Source: an uncultured Prevotellaceae bacterium | Lineage (GTDB): Bacteria; Bacteroidota; Bacteroidia; Bacteroidales; Muribaculaceae | Assembly: GCA_937898675.1 (NCBI GenBank) | Contig: CALEJB010000012.1 | Span: 1-20,786 of the forward strand | DNA length: 20,786 nucleotides | Direction: 5' to 3' | Part shown: positions 1 through 6,105 of the stretch, piece by piece | Numbering within the stretch: position 1 is the first letter of the stretch | Layout of the letters: the number at the start of each line of letters is the position of its first letter | Program-made: the position numbers and the translations under genes | The notes under the pieces: generated by a model | Seen by the model: only the letters and a program-made list of their open reading frames with translations | The model's database searches: none | Told to the model about the DNA's origin: nothing

Positions 1-460
1 TATAGTATTGCAGGGCATATTTGTCAGCCATCGCCTTGTTGCCGTCCTCCTCATAATGCTGCCAAATGAGTTGCAACGCTTCCAGTTGTTCAAAAGGCAT
101 CACATTTTCGCGCAAATATTGTTCCTGGTGCAGCAACAGACTCAGTGCCTCAGCCCGTTTATCGCTTTTTAGCAACACCGCATACTGGGCAATTTTGACC
201 ATGGATTGCATTTGGATGAAATCCCTATTATTCTCTGGCTGGCTACCTTGAAGTGAAATTGGAGTTTGTAGCGCTTCAAACGCTTTGTTGTAATTGCCAT
301 CATTATAGTATTCAATTGCACTGCAAAGAACGTCTGCAACATTACAACTGAAACCACACCGTTTTTGGACCTCCCTATATGCTTGGACTTCATTGACAAC
401 ATCTTTAGTCTTGTCAAACTTGATAGCAAGATACAGCAAGTTTGGAGCGGTGGTTTCCAT
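1..460 (-). CDS. TPR-like protein, downstream half of an interrupted gene (partial at left edge)
   Basis: This frame is open for 153 codons from ATG 460-458 to the left edge, with no stop. It encodes a soluble, helix-rich segment with TPR-like spacing, for example IEYYNDGNYNKAFEAL near residue 50, followed by further amphipathic helices. It lies two nucleotides beyond the stop codon of the upstream half (463-996). If one copy of the 11-bp repeat at 461-482 is removed, the two halves fuse into one frame, so this is probably the continuation of that protein rather than a separate gene. Translation by reinitiation is possible, because stop and start form TAACAATG. Family inference: signal peptide plus TPRs is the layout of many Bacteroidales exported TPR proteins and of TPR-containing sensor regulators. 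The C-terminus is outside the window, so no function can be assigned. Confidence 0.6.
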   Translation of the reverse strand, partial: METTAPNLLYLAIKFDKTKDVVNEVQAYREVQKRCGFSCNVADVLCSAIEYYNDGNYNKAFEALQTPISLQGSQPENNRDFIQMQSMVKIAQYAVLLKSDKRAEALSLLLHQEQYLRENVMPFEQLEALQLIWQHYEEDGNKAMADKYALQYY

Positions 461-482
461 TGTTATCCTGTTGTTATCCTGT
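461..482. repeat. Perfect 11-bp tandem duplication interrupting a reading frame
   Basis: TGTTATCCTGT occurs at 461-471 and again at 472-482 with no gap or mismatch. Eleven is not a multiple of three. With both copies, the minus-strand frame from 996 stops at 465-463; with one copy it continues into the open frame 460-1. This is direct sequence evidence for a recent or reversible frame-breaking duplication. Confidence 0.9.
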
Positions 483-996
483 TGTTTTCCGTATTGTCAG
501 ACTTGGTTTGATCAAGTTTGCAACGAAAAGCGCTCTTGAAGCCGTCTACAACATTTTGATTATAGACAAAGTTGTTTTCCAAGTCGTTTTGTATGGCTGT
601 CAGTATGGCTTCATCAACAGTAATTTGAGTTCGCAATTGATTGAACTCATATTTTTCTGCAATTTGTTCGGCATTCAGGAGATTCTCGGCAGAAAGGTGG
701 TAGTTGTAATAACTAAAAAGATATTGATAACCCATATAACGGAACGCAATACAGCATGCTTTGATTTCCTCTGCCTTGAGCTTATCCTTGCCATATTTGC
801 TGGCCTGAATGTTAGCACACAGCATAGCGCTATCAATGTGGTTATGAAGAATATAGTTATTGAGTTGTTCTTCAAACTGTTTAGGCGACAGATTGTAAAA
901 CCGTTCAAATGTCTTGTTATCGGTAGCAGCACGGGAGAACCCTGCCAAGACGCTTAACACCGCAACGAGTATGATGGTATATCGTTGAATTCTCAT
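463..996 (-). CDS. Exported TPR-like protein, upstream half of an interrupted gene
   Basis: This is a 177-residue frame with an N-terminal signal peptide (charged MRIQR, then a hydrophobic stretch to about residue 22 ending GFSRA). Helical sequence follows (ERFYNLSPKQFEEQLNNYIL, then AENLLNAEQIAEKY). The protein is probably periplasmic or surface-facing. It ends abruptly at TAA 465-463, inside the second copy of an 11-bp tandem duplication. The frame beyond that point stays open to the window edge in a different phase. I read this as the N-terminal half of one TPR-like protein broken by the duplication. It is preceded by a promoter-like TACCTTTG at 1029-1022, 26 bases before the ATG. No catalytic motif is visible and I do not recognise the family. 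Confidence 0.65.
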   Translation of the reverse strand: MRIQRYTIILVAVLSVLAGFSRAATDNKTFERFYNLSPKQFEEQLNNYILHNHIDSAMLCANIQASKYGKDKLKAEEIKACCIAFRYMGYQYLFSYYNYHLSAENLLNAEQIAEKYEFNQLRTQITVDEAILTAIQNDLENNFVYNQNVVDGFKSAFRCKLDQTKSDNTENNRITTG

Positions 997-1021
997 ATCT
1001 ATTGCAATTTATGTTCTACCA

Positions 1022-1050
1022 CAAAGGTACAAATTTTTTCAAATAGCAAA
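1022..1050 (-). promoter_or_regulatory. Bacteroidota-type promoter for the gene starting at 996
   Basis: On the minus strand TACCTTTG (1029-1022) matches the -7 consensus TAnnTTTG. A TTTG at 1050-1047 lies 17 bases upstream, slightly shorter than the usual 19-21. The start codon at 996 follows about 26 bases after the -7 box. Confidence 0.5.
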
Positions 1051-1061
1051 AAACATGGAAG

Positions 1062-1104
1062 TGTAAAAAGAAAAATGCTGGCCCCTGTGAACTACAGGCC
1101 AGCA
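1062..1104 (-). terminator. Intrinsic terminator of the 740-residue secreted protein gene
   Basis: On the minus strand TGCTGGCC pairs with GGCCAGCA (outer arms within 1076-1104), with an alternative inner CCTGT/ACAGG pairing. The hairpin is followed by TTTTTCTTTTT (1075-1065). It sits 27 bases after the stop codon of the gene at 1131-3353. Confidence 0.8.
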
Positions 1105-1130
1105 CTTTTCTAATTTATGAAAAAATCTTA

Positions 1131-3353
1131 TTACTTCACGAGCACTTTCCTGACGGCACTGTCGCTCATCTTGACGATGTTGATGCCAGTCTGGGGCGCG
1201 CTGATAGCGCGACCGTCGATGGTGTAGCGAGCCACCTCGGTAGCGGCATTACCATTAATCTCGTCAATGCCAGTAGCGGGTTCAAATACCTCGAGGTAAA
1301 CGATGTCCGAAGCCTCGAAGCTGCCATCTGCTTGCATGTAATAAACCTGAATACCAATCTGGTGATCGAACAAGGGGTTTTCGGGCGCCTTGCGGGGAGC
1401 AAAACCGGGAGGGGGCGGCATGTCGGGCTCACCTGATCTGGGTATCCAACACCAGTTTTTGGTAATGAAAACGTTACGGAAAGTATAAGGTACCTTTGTC
1501 ATGTTTTCATCCAGGCGGTATGTGTCAGCATCAAAAGTGTACAACTGATCATCATCGGTAAATATACTATAGTATATGCGGTTGGGGTCCATGCGCTCAC
1601 CATCGGTGGTGTACTCACTGATGGTGTAATCAAACTCGTCCCAATTGCTGTCTGCTCCGCACCAGTCATTAGCGCTGGGATTTGCAGGAACACCAGTTTC
1701 CGGATAGGTGGGCAGGTAATAATAGACAATATTAGAAGCATTCTTTACGCCATTAACAGTGTAGTAAACCTGAATACCGATGCGCTGGTTGAAGAATCGT
1801 TCGTAACCTGCGGCATTGGTGCGATAGAACACAGTTCTTCTCGCAGAAATGTCATAACCATTGAGTGTGTAAGGGAGTTCGGTGACATCCTCATACAAGT
1901 CAGAAATGTAGGTTTCTGCATCGAATGTAAACAATTGGTCATCATCGGTGAAAATGCTATAGGTCACATGGTCGGGATCGAGGGGATTACCATCAACATC
2001 CTCGAGTTTGATAATGTGCCAGAACTTGCTGGAACCGTATTCGTTGCCACCGTCTTGCCATGCCTCAGCTGCAGGAATATCAGCAGGGTCAATGCTGGGA
2101 TCAGCGGGAACGGCCGGAAGAAGAATATTTTGAGTGTATACGGTATTCCAGTCCATATTGCCAGTAAAGCTCATGTCATTGCTCCAAATGCCGCACAATC
2201 CCCGCATCTGTGTGGGCCATGCTGCGGCCATGTCGCCATAAGTGCCATTAAGAGAAATCTGGTTACCATCAATGGTATAAGTCATCTCAGTGTTTTCGTT
2301 GATGGTGGTATATATCATTCCCCACTCATCAAGGTCCATGGTAACATCCTGAATAATCAAGCCATAGTCACCGTCAACATCCCAATACAGGCACTGACCC
2401 ATGGGAATGGTTATGGTGGTACCATCGGCGCTCAAGGTGCCCTCAACCCACGAACCGGCAGCGAAACCGTAAATGGGATCCTGCAGATAAACTTTGCCGT
2501 CGTTACCATATACAACATAGGCCTTGCCGTCTTGCTCAGCAAACATCATGCCCCACATGCTATCATTACAAAGGCTCTCGCCTGAACGTTTAAACTCAAC
2601 AAGTTCGCCCTCGGGCTGTTCAGTAATAACAGGCAGGGGCACAACCGTGCTCTCGGTGTAAACGGTGCCATAATCGACACAGCCATTCCACAGCTTTGTA
2701 TCGCTCCAAACAGCGCTCAAACCAGTCATTACACCACTCTCTGGGAAGTCAGCATAGATATCGCCCTCAGTGCCCTGCAGAGCAATCTCGTTGCCGTTGA
2801 TGGTGTAAACAGCCTCAGTAACACTTTCATCCACAGTGTATTTGATTGTAACAGTCTGGCCATTTCCTCCTTCAGGATATTCATAGGTGGTGCTCATCCA
2901 GCACAGGTCCAAAGTTTGACCGTCCTCTTCAGCAATGGTTTGGCCCAGAGGAACGATAATTTTCGTGCCGTCTTGGCTAACAGTACCTTCTACCCAAGTG
3001 CCATCCTTGATACCATAAACGGGGTCCTGCAAATAAACTTTACCATCATAGCCCCAAACAATATATGCTTTACCTTGTTGCGGGCCAGTCACCAGATAAC
3101 CGTTAAAGTAGAAAGCACCGCCGGCACGGTCATAAGTCTTCAACTCTCCCTCGGGCTGATTGTAAATTACAGCTGTGACTTGAGGTGCATTTTGCTTCGG
3201 TGCTTGAGCAGCCTTGGCAGCACGACCAGGAACCACACGCTCGGGATGCATGACGGCCTTGTTATTGATTGGCCTGATTCCCGAGGTAATGAAATTGCCT
3301 GCAGACGAACTCAAAGTTGCCGCGGCAATCAAAAATAAGAAAAGTTTCTTCAT
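1131..3353 (-). CDS. Large secreted modular protein with T9SS-type C-terminal sorting segment
   Basis: A 740-residue protein with a signal peptide (residues 1 to about 19, MKKLFLFLIAAATLSSSAG). It contains two kinds of duplicated module. Module A, about 66-238 and 246-412, shares GKAYxVxGxDGKVYLQDPxYG and WVEGTxSxDGT. Module B, about 464-550 and 594-690, shares YYSIFTDDDQLxTFDAxTY and IGIQVYY. A proline-rich spacer (PPPPG) lies near 646-650. The last 45 residues (TGIDEIN...GINIVKMSDSAVRKVLVK) resemble the C-terminal domains that direct export through the T9SS and anchoring at the surface. The same segment closes the protein at 18611. The gene has its own promoter and terminator, so it is monocistronic. 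I do not recognise modules A and B; repeated beta-rich surface modules are an inference. Substrate or ligand unknown. Confidence 0.85.
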   Translation of the reverse strand: MKKLFLFLIAAATLSSSAGNFITSGIRPINNKAVMHPERVVPGRAAKAAQAPKQNAPQVTAVIYNQPEGELKTYDRAGGAFYFNGYLVTGPQQGKAYIVWGYDGKVYLQDPVYGIKDGTWVEGTVSQDGTKIIVPLGQTIAEEDGQTLDLCWMSTTYEYPEGGNGQTVTIKYTVDESVTEAVYTINGNEIALQGTEGDIYADFPESGVMTGLSAVWSDTKLWNGCVDYGTVYTESTVVPLPVITEQPEGELVEFKRSGESLCNDSMWGMMFAEQDGKAYVVYGNDGKVYLQDPIYGFAAGSWVEGTLSADGTTITIPMGQCLYWDVDGDYGLIIQDVTMDLDEWGMIYTTINENTEMTYTIDGNQISLNGTYGDMAAAWPTQMRGLCGIWSNDMSFTGNMDWNTVYTQNILLPAVPADPSIDPADIPAAEAWQDGGNEYGSSKFWHIIKLEDVDGNPLDPDHVTYSIFTDDDQLFTFDAETYISDLYEDVTELPYTLNGYDISARRTVFYRTNAAGYERFFNQRIGIQVYYTVNGVKNASNIVYYYLPTYPETGVPANPSANDWCGADSNWDEFDYTISEYTTDGERMDPNRIYYSIFTDDDQLYTFDADTYRLDENMTKVPYTFRNVFITKNWCWIPRSGEPDMPPPPGFAPRKAPENPLFDHQIGIQVYYMQADGSFEASDIVYLEVFEPATGIDEINGNAATEVARYTIDGRAISAPQTGINIVKMSDSAVRKVLVK

Positions 3354-3382
3354 GTTGATAATAATTTGTTAATAATGAAAAA

Positions 3383-3402
3383 ATAAGTTTGCCGCAAAGT
3401 TA
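3383..3402 (-). promoter_or_regulatory. -7 box and conserved leader of the 740-residue protein gene
   Basis: The minus strand reads TAACTTTG (3402-3395, matching TAnnTTTG) followed by CGGCAAACTTA. No TTTG -33 element is found at 19-21 bases; that region is a C-run tract instead. The same leader sequence stands in front of the related gene at 18611. The ATG follows about 40 bases after the -7 box. Confidence 0.55.
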
Positions 3403-3414
3403 GGGGTAATGTGC

Positions 3415-3444
3415 GGGAAATGGGGGTGCGGCGGGGGTTGGGGG
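3415..3444 (+). other. Putative G-quadruplex tract upstream of a promoter
   Basis: Plus-strand G runs at 3415-3417, 3422-3426, 3433-3437 and 3440-3444 are separated by loops of 4, 6 and 2 bases. This fits the (G3+ N1-7)x4 pattern; a fifth run lies at 3403-3406. The tract begins 12 bases upstream of the -7 box of the minus-strand gene and covers its -33 region. It is G-rich on the template strand and C-rich on the coding strand. Confidence 0.6.
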
Positions 3445-3469
3445 TGTTCTAATATCGGAAATTAGAACA
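3445..3469. promoter_or_regulatory. Nine-base inverted repeat, possible regulator site
   Basis: TGTTCTAAT (3445-3453) and ATTAGAACA (3461-3469) are perfect reverse complements around a 7-base spacer. The dyad adjoins the G-rich tract, about 45-70 bases upstream of the -7 box of the minus-strand gene. No U-tract follows, so a protein-binding site is more likely than a terminator. Confidence 0.4.
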
Positions 3470-3504
3470 AAAACGCCGATTTCATCGAATAAAATCAGCA
3501 AATT

Positions 3505-3524
3505 TTGCGATGATGATATCGCAA
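3505..3524. promoter_or_regulatory. Seven-base inverted repeat in AT-rich flank
   Basis: TTGCGAT (3505-3511) and ATCGCAA (3518-3524) are perfect reverse complements with a 6-base spacer, flanked by AATT/TTTT. The remaining sequence from 3525 to 3626 is AT-rich and holds nothing else I can support. Confidence 0.3.
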
Positions 3525-3626
3525 TTTTTCCGGATTAGCATCCGTTTTACTTTGCGAATTTCACCGAAAAAATCAAATTTTGGCAGCTGCGCCGCTCATT
3601 TTCTTTTTGGAGAATGGCATCCACCC

Positions 3627-3661
3627 AAAAAAAGCCGTGGAACACACAAGTCCACGGCTTT
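3627..3661 (-). terminator. Intrinsic terminator of the ABC/GntR operon
   Basis: AAAGCCGTGGA (3631-3641) pairs perfectly with TCCACGGCTTT (3651-3661) across a 9-base loop. On the minus strand the hairpin runs into seven T (3633-3627). It lies 55 bases after the stop of the small frame at 3717-3806, so that frame is inside the operon transcript. Confidence 0.85.
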
Positions 3662-3716
3662 GATTCTTGGGGGGGGATGCCTGAGCTGGCGTTTGATTAT
3701 TATCCCACTGGCATCG

Positions 3717-3806
3717 TCAGGCGCACATCATGACGATGCGGGCAATGACAGTGATGATGGCGGCTGCGATGACGGCAGCAGTGCCGATGAATGTCTGCGG
3801 TACCAT
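3717..3806 (-). CDS. Small 29-residue single-span membrane peptide
   Basis: The frame starts at ATG 3806, four bases after the TAA of the GntR gene (3813-3811), and ends at TGA 3719-3717, ahead of the operon terminator. It reads MVPQTFIGTAAVI, then AAAIITVIARIVMMCA. Almost all residues from 6 to 27 are hydrophobic or small, with one arginine, giving one transmembrane span. Codons favour GCC, ATC and GTC, as in the neighbouring genes. Tight spacing suggests translational coupling to the regulator gene. I do not recognise a family. It could be a small accessory subunit of the adjacent transporter or a membrane-acting peptide, but it could also be a chance frame; the evidence is position, composition and codon use only. 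Confidence 0.5.
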   Translation of the reverse strand: MVPQTFIGTAAVIAAAIITVIARIVMMCA

Positions 3807-3810
3807 AATG

Positions 3811-4176
3811 TTAGCGGTTTTTTAAGTAATTGTTGTAGATTTCTGTCAGTTCGTCGGGGGTGATGCCCACTGCCTTGAGCTGGCCAAGGAAGTAGTCCAT
3901 CTCGCCCTGCATGAGCTGCTGCCGGCGCATGCGCACTATCTCGTCCTTGGCGTCGGGGGCGACGAAGTAGCCCAGCCCGCGCTTGGTGTAGATGATGCCG
4001 TGCTGCTGCAGGTGGTCGTAGGTGCGCGCCACGGTGTTGGCGTTGACCTCGATCTGTGCGGCGAGTTCGCGCACGCTGGGCACCTTGCCCTCGGGGGGCA
4101 GGTCGCCGGCAATGATGCGGTCGCCAATGCTGTCTGCAATCTGCAGATATATTGCCTTGTTATCGTTGAAGTTCAT
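3811..4176 (-). CDS. GntR-family transcriptional regulator, YtrA subfamily
   Basis: A 121-residue DNA-binding regulator. The winged helix-turn-helix spans about residues 8-72 (IYLQIADSIGDRIIAG, then VPSVRELAAQIEVNANTVARTYDHL, wing GIIYTKRGLGYFV). Only about 50 helical residues follow, so the large effector domains of FadR, HutC or MocR types are absent. That short form is typical of YtrA regulators, which repress the ABC transporter operons they sit in. The gene follows the membrane protein by 36 bases, in the same direction as the ATPase gene. The inverted repeat at 5930-5953 in the operon promoter is the likely binding site, so autorepression is inferred. The inducer is unknown; some Bacillus relatives respond to cell-wall antibiotics. 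Confidence 0.88.
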   Translation of the reverse strand: MNFNDNKAIYLQIADSIGDRIIAGDLPPEGKVPSVRELAAQIEVNANTVARTYDHLQQHGIIYTKRGLGYFVAPDAKDEIVRMRRQQLMQGEMDYFLGQLKAVGITPDELTEIYNNYLKNR

Positions 4177-4212
4177 AACTGTGTTCGATTAATGGGTGTT
4201 GAACATGCGATA

Positions 4213-5037
4213 TCACTTCCACCACTTGAGCGAAACGGCGTCTTTGTGCTTGAAGAGGTACCAGCACAGGGCTCCATAGATGATGACCTGAAGCATGGCG
4301 AAAGCGGCAGCCCAAGCAAAGAATGTGCCGTTCTCGATGCTGCTTTCGACCCAATTAACAAAACCATCAATGAACGAACACTTCATGACGAACAGGAAGA
4401 CAACGCCGAGGACCGTCTCGATGGCATAGACCGCGCCAATGGTCTTGAGGAACGACAGTTTGGGCCACAGGGCGCTGCCCAGTGCAAACAATGCTGCATT
4501 GCCCAACACGCCAATCCACATGGCGGCCTCTATCCATTGCTGCCCCTCGATGCCGGTAGCGGCAACAAATGCGGCAAACTTGCGAAACATGGCCAAGAAA
4601 TTGATGGGCCCCGGAACCTCAATGGCGGCAATGTGGGCCGAAAAGGCGCTGGCCACGCCCCAGCGAGTGAGGTCGGCCAACTGGGCGCAAGCGAAGAAGG
4701 CGACGATGAAGCCGATTACATAGATGAGGATGTTGACGATGAATTTCTCGAGCGTGGAGGAGGGGGAGGTGAAATACTCGATGCGTCCCACCTTGGTCTT
4801 GAGTTGCCTAAAGGTGAGCGAGGCCGAGATGATGATGCCGATGGAAAAGATGGTGAATACCACGATGTGGGGCACTTGCTCCTCATAGACATGCTCGAAC
4901 AGGTTGCCGAAAATCATAATGACCGCGAGCATGACATAGATGCCCACAGCGCCCAGGACGAGTAAGCGGCGGTTCTCGACGACTTCTTTGCGCAATGCGG
5001 CCGTGAAACGGGTCCAGTCAAATATCTGATTATTCAT
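4213..5037 (-). CDS. ABC transporter membrane subunit (ABC-2-like)
   Basis: A 274-residue integral membrane protein with about six hydrophobic spans: near residues 25-45, 57-77, 98-120, 170-192, 198-218 and 238-262. A basic N-terminal cytoplasmic segment (ALRKEVVENRR) precedes the first span. There is no signal peptide or catalytic motif. It follows the ATPase gene by 15 bases and precedes the GntR gene, which is the usual setting of membrane partners in YtrA-type ABC operons. The inferred role is the membrane part of an exporter or a stress-responsive transporter; the substrate cannot be read from sequence. The segment after the second span (FRQLKTKVGRIEYFTSPSS) resembles the cytoplasmic loop seen in Bacteroidales members annotated as ABC permeases. 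Confidence 0.7.
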   Translation of the reverse strand: MNNQIFDWTRFTAALRKEVVENRRLLVLGAVGIYVMLAVIMIFGNLFEHVYEEQVPHIVVFTIFSIGIIISASLTFRQLKTKVGRIEYFTSPSSTLEKFIVNILIYVIGFIVAFFACAQLADLTRWGVASAFSAHIAAIEVPGPINFLAMFRKFAAFVAATGIEGQQWIEAAMWIGVLGNAALFALGSALWPKLSFLKTIGAVYAIETVLGVVFLFVMKCSFIDGFVNWVESSIENGTFFAWAAAFAMLQVIIYGALCWYLFKHKDAVSLKWWK

Positions 5038-5052
5038 AGTTGTATCTCTGAT

Positions 5053-5892
5053 TTATTGTTGGAACAAAATCTGGTTGATGGCATCGGGATTGGCCAGGGT
5101 GGCGTTGAAGAGCATCTCCAGGTCAACAGCGGTCTCCTCGCCAGGCTGGGCGGGGGTGACCACAAGGCTGCCGAGGGTGGTCTGCTGGGTCCAGACAGGG
5201 GCGTCGCCCTCGCGCATGGGCCTGAATGCCAAGCGGCCGGCGATGGACGCGATGGACGCATTGAGGCGCACGCGGCTGTCGTCAACGATGACCACATGGT
5301 CGAGCACGCTGCTGATGTCGCGCACCTGGTGGGTGGAGATCAGAATCATCTTGTCGTCGGTCATGCCGGCGCCGATGAGTTTGCGGAACTGGCTCTTGCC
5401 CGGGATGTCAAAGCCGTTGGTGGGCTCGTCCATGATGAGCACGCGGGTGTTGGTGGCCAGGGCGAAGGCCATGAACACCTTCTTCTTCTGCCCCATCGAC
5501 AGGGCGTTGAGCTTGAGGGTGAGGTCGCCGCCCATCTCAAAGATGTCGAGGTAGCGCTGCATGTCGTCCATGCTGAAGCGCGGATAAAACGGGGCGTTGA
5601 TGCTCACATACTTGCTGATGGAGATGTTGGGCAGGTCTAACTCCTCGGGGACGAGGAACAGGTCGCTTATCGTCTGGGGCAGACGGCGGCGCACATCAAC
5701 GCCGTCAAAGGTAACCTCTCCGCCCTGGGGGGCGAGCAGACCGCACATCAGATAGATGAGGGTGGACTTGCCGGCGCCGTTCTTGCCCAGCAGGCCGTAA
5801 ACATTGCCGACCTCGAGGCTCAGCGAGAAGTCGTGGAACAGGTCCTTGCCCTGCTTGCCGTAACTAAAATGCATATCACTGATGTTCAACAT
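5053..5892 (-). CDS. ABC transporter ATP-binding protein
   Basis: A 279-residue cytoplasmic ATPase. Walker A is GKNGAGKST (residues 36-44), the signature is LSMGQKKK (131-138), Walker B is VLIMDEP (151-157), the D-loop region is NGFD (159-162), and the switch histidine is in ISTHQ near 188. The Q-loop position reads VPEE (81-84), so glutamate seems to stand where glutamine is usual. The signature begins LSMGQ rather than LSGGQ; both variants occur in multidrug and YtrB-like ATPases. The last 70 residues form an accessory C-terminal segment of unclear role. It is the first gene of a minus-strand operon with the membrane protein (15 bases downstream) and GntR regulator. The start MLNISDMHFSYG is the normal N-terminus for the fold. 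Confidence 0.92.
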   Translation of the reverse strand: MLNISDMHFSYGKQGKDLFHDFSLSLEVGNVYGLLGKNGAGKSTLIYLMCGLLAPQGGEVTFDGVDVRRRLPQTISDLFLVPEELDLPNISISKYVSINAPFYPRFSMDDMQRYLDIFEMGGDLTLKLNALSMGQKKKVFMAFALATNTRVLIMDEPTNGFDIPGKSQFRKLIGAGMTDDKMILISTHQVRDISSVLDHVVIVDDSRVRLNASIASIAGRLAFRPMREGDAPVWTQQTTLGSLVVTPAQPGEETAVDLEMLFNATLANPDAINQILFQQ

Positions 5893-5929
5893 AATAACTA
5901 TACTTTATTGATAAATGATTTACCTTTAT

Positions 5930-5953
5930 AGTGTACTGCTTAACTAATACACT
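5930..5953. promoter_or_regulatory. Probable GntR (YtrA-type) operator, AGTGTA-N12-TACACT
   Basis: AGTGTA (5930-5935) and TACACT (5948-5953) form a perfect dyad with a 12-base spacer. It begins one base past the -7 box and covers the expected transcription start, a classic repressor position. From memory, the Bacillus YtrA operator has the same half-sites with a 13-base spacer. The operon encodes a YtrA-type regulator. Confidence 0.65.
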
Positions 5954-5954
5954 G

Positions 5955-5987
5955 CAAAGGTATATCAACAAATTCGAACCGACCAAA
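5955..5987 (-). promoter_or_regulatory. Promoter of the ABC/GntR operon
   Basis: Minus strand TTTG (5987-5984), 21 bases, then TACCTTTG (5962-5955): a full match to the Bacteroidota -33/-7 pattern. The ATPase start at 5892 is about 60 bases downstream of the -7 box. Confidence 0.8.
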
Positions 5988-6029
5988 TATTTTAACATCT
6001 TTTAAGAAAAAGATTATTTGAGGGGGCAG

Positions 6030-6083
6030 GCACATTATACATAATGCGCGCAGGCGGGTGCATGCGCATGACACAGGTGCATG
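6030..6083. other. Inverted and direct repeats after the HAD/kinase/hydrolase operon
   Basis: GCACATTAT (6030-6038) pairs with ATAATGCGC (6041-6049) with one G-U pair. CATGCGCATG (6061-6070) is a perfect palindrome. GGTGCATG occurs at 6057-6064 and 6076-6083. The first hairpin could end the minus-strand operon that stops at 6106, but its T-rich tract is about 20 bases away, so the terminator call is weak. Confidence 0.3.
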
Positions 6084-6105
6084 AAGCAAGATTTGATGAG
6101 GGGTA

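Noticed and set aside
169..429. Minus-strand 86-residue frame inside the left-edge gene
   Set aside because: It is an off-frame reading of the TPR-like frame 1-460, which stays open to the edge and is in phase with the upstream half once the duplication is removed.
1131..3353. Internal repeats considered as CRISPR-like or mobile
   Set aside because: The similarity is at protein level, with long diverged units in frame; this is domain duplication.
3510..3863. Plus-strand 117-residue frame across the intergenic region
   Set aside because: It crosses a terminator and the end of gntR and has no protein-like composition; the supported coding here is the 29-residue minus-strand frame.
5056..5640. 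Plus-strand frames opposite the ABC ATPase
   Set aside because: The minus strand has Walker A, signature and Walker B motifs in order; the plus frames are shadows.
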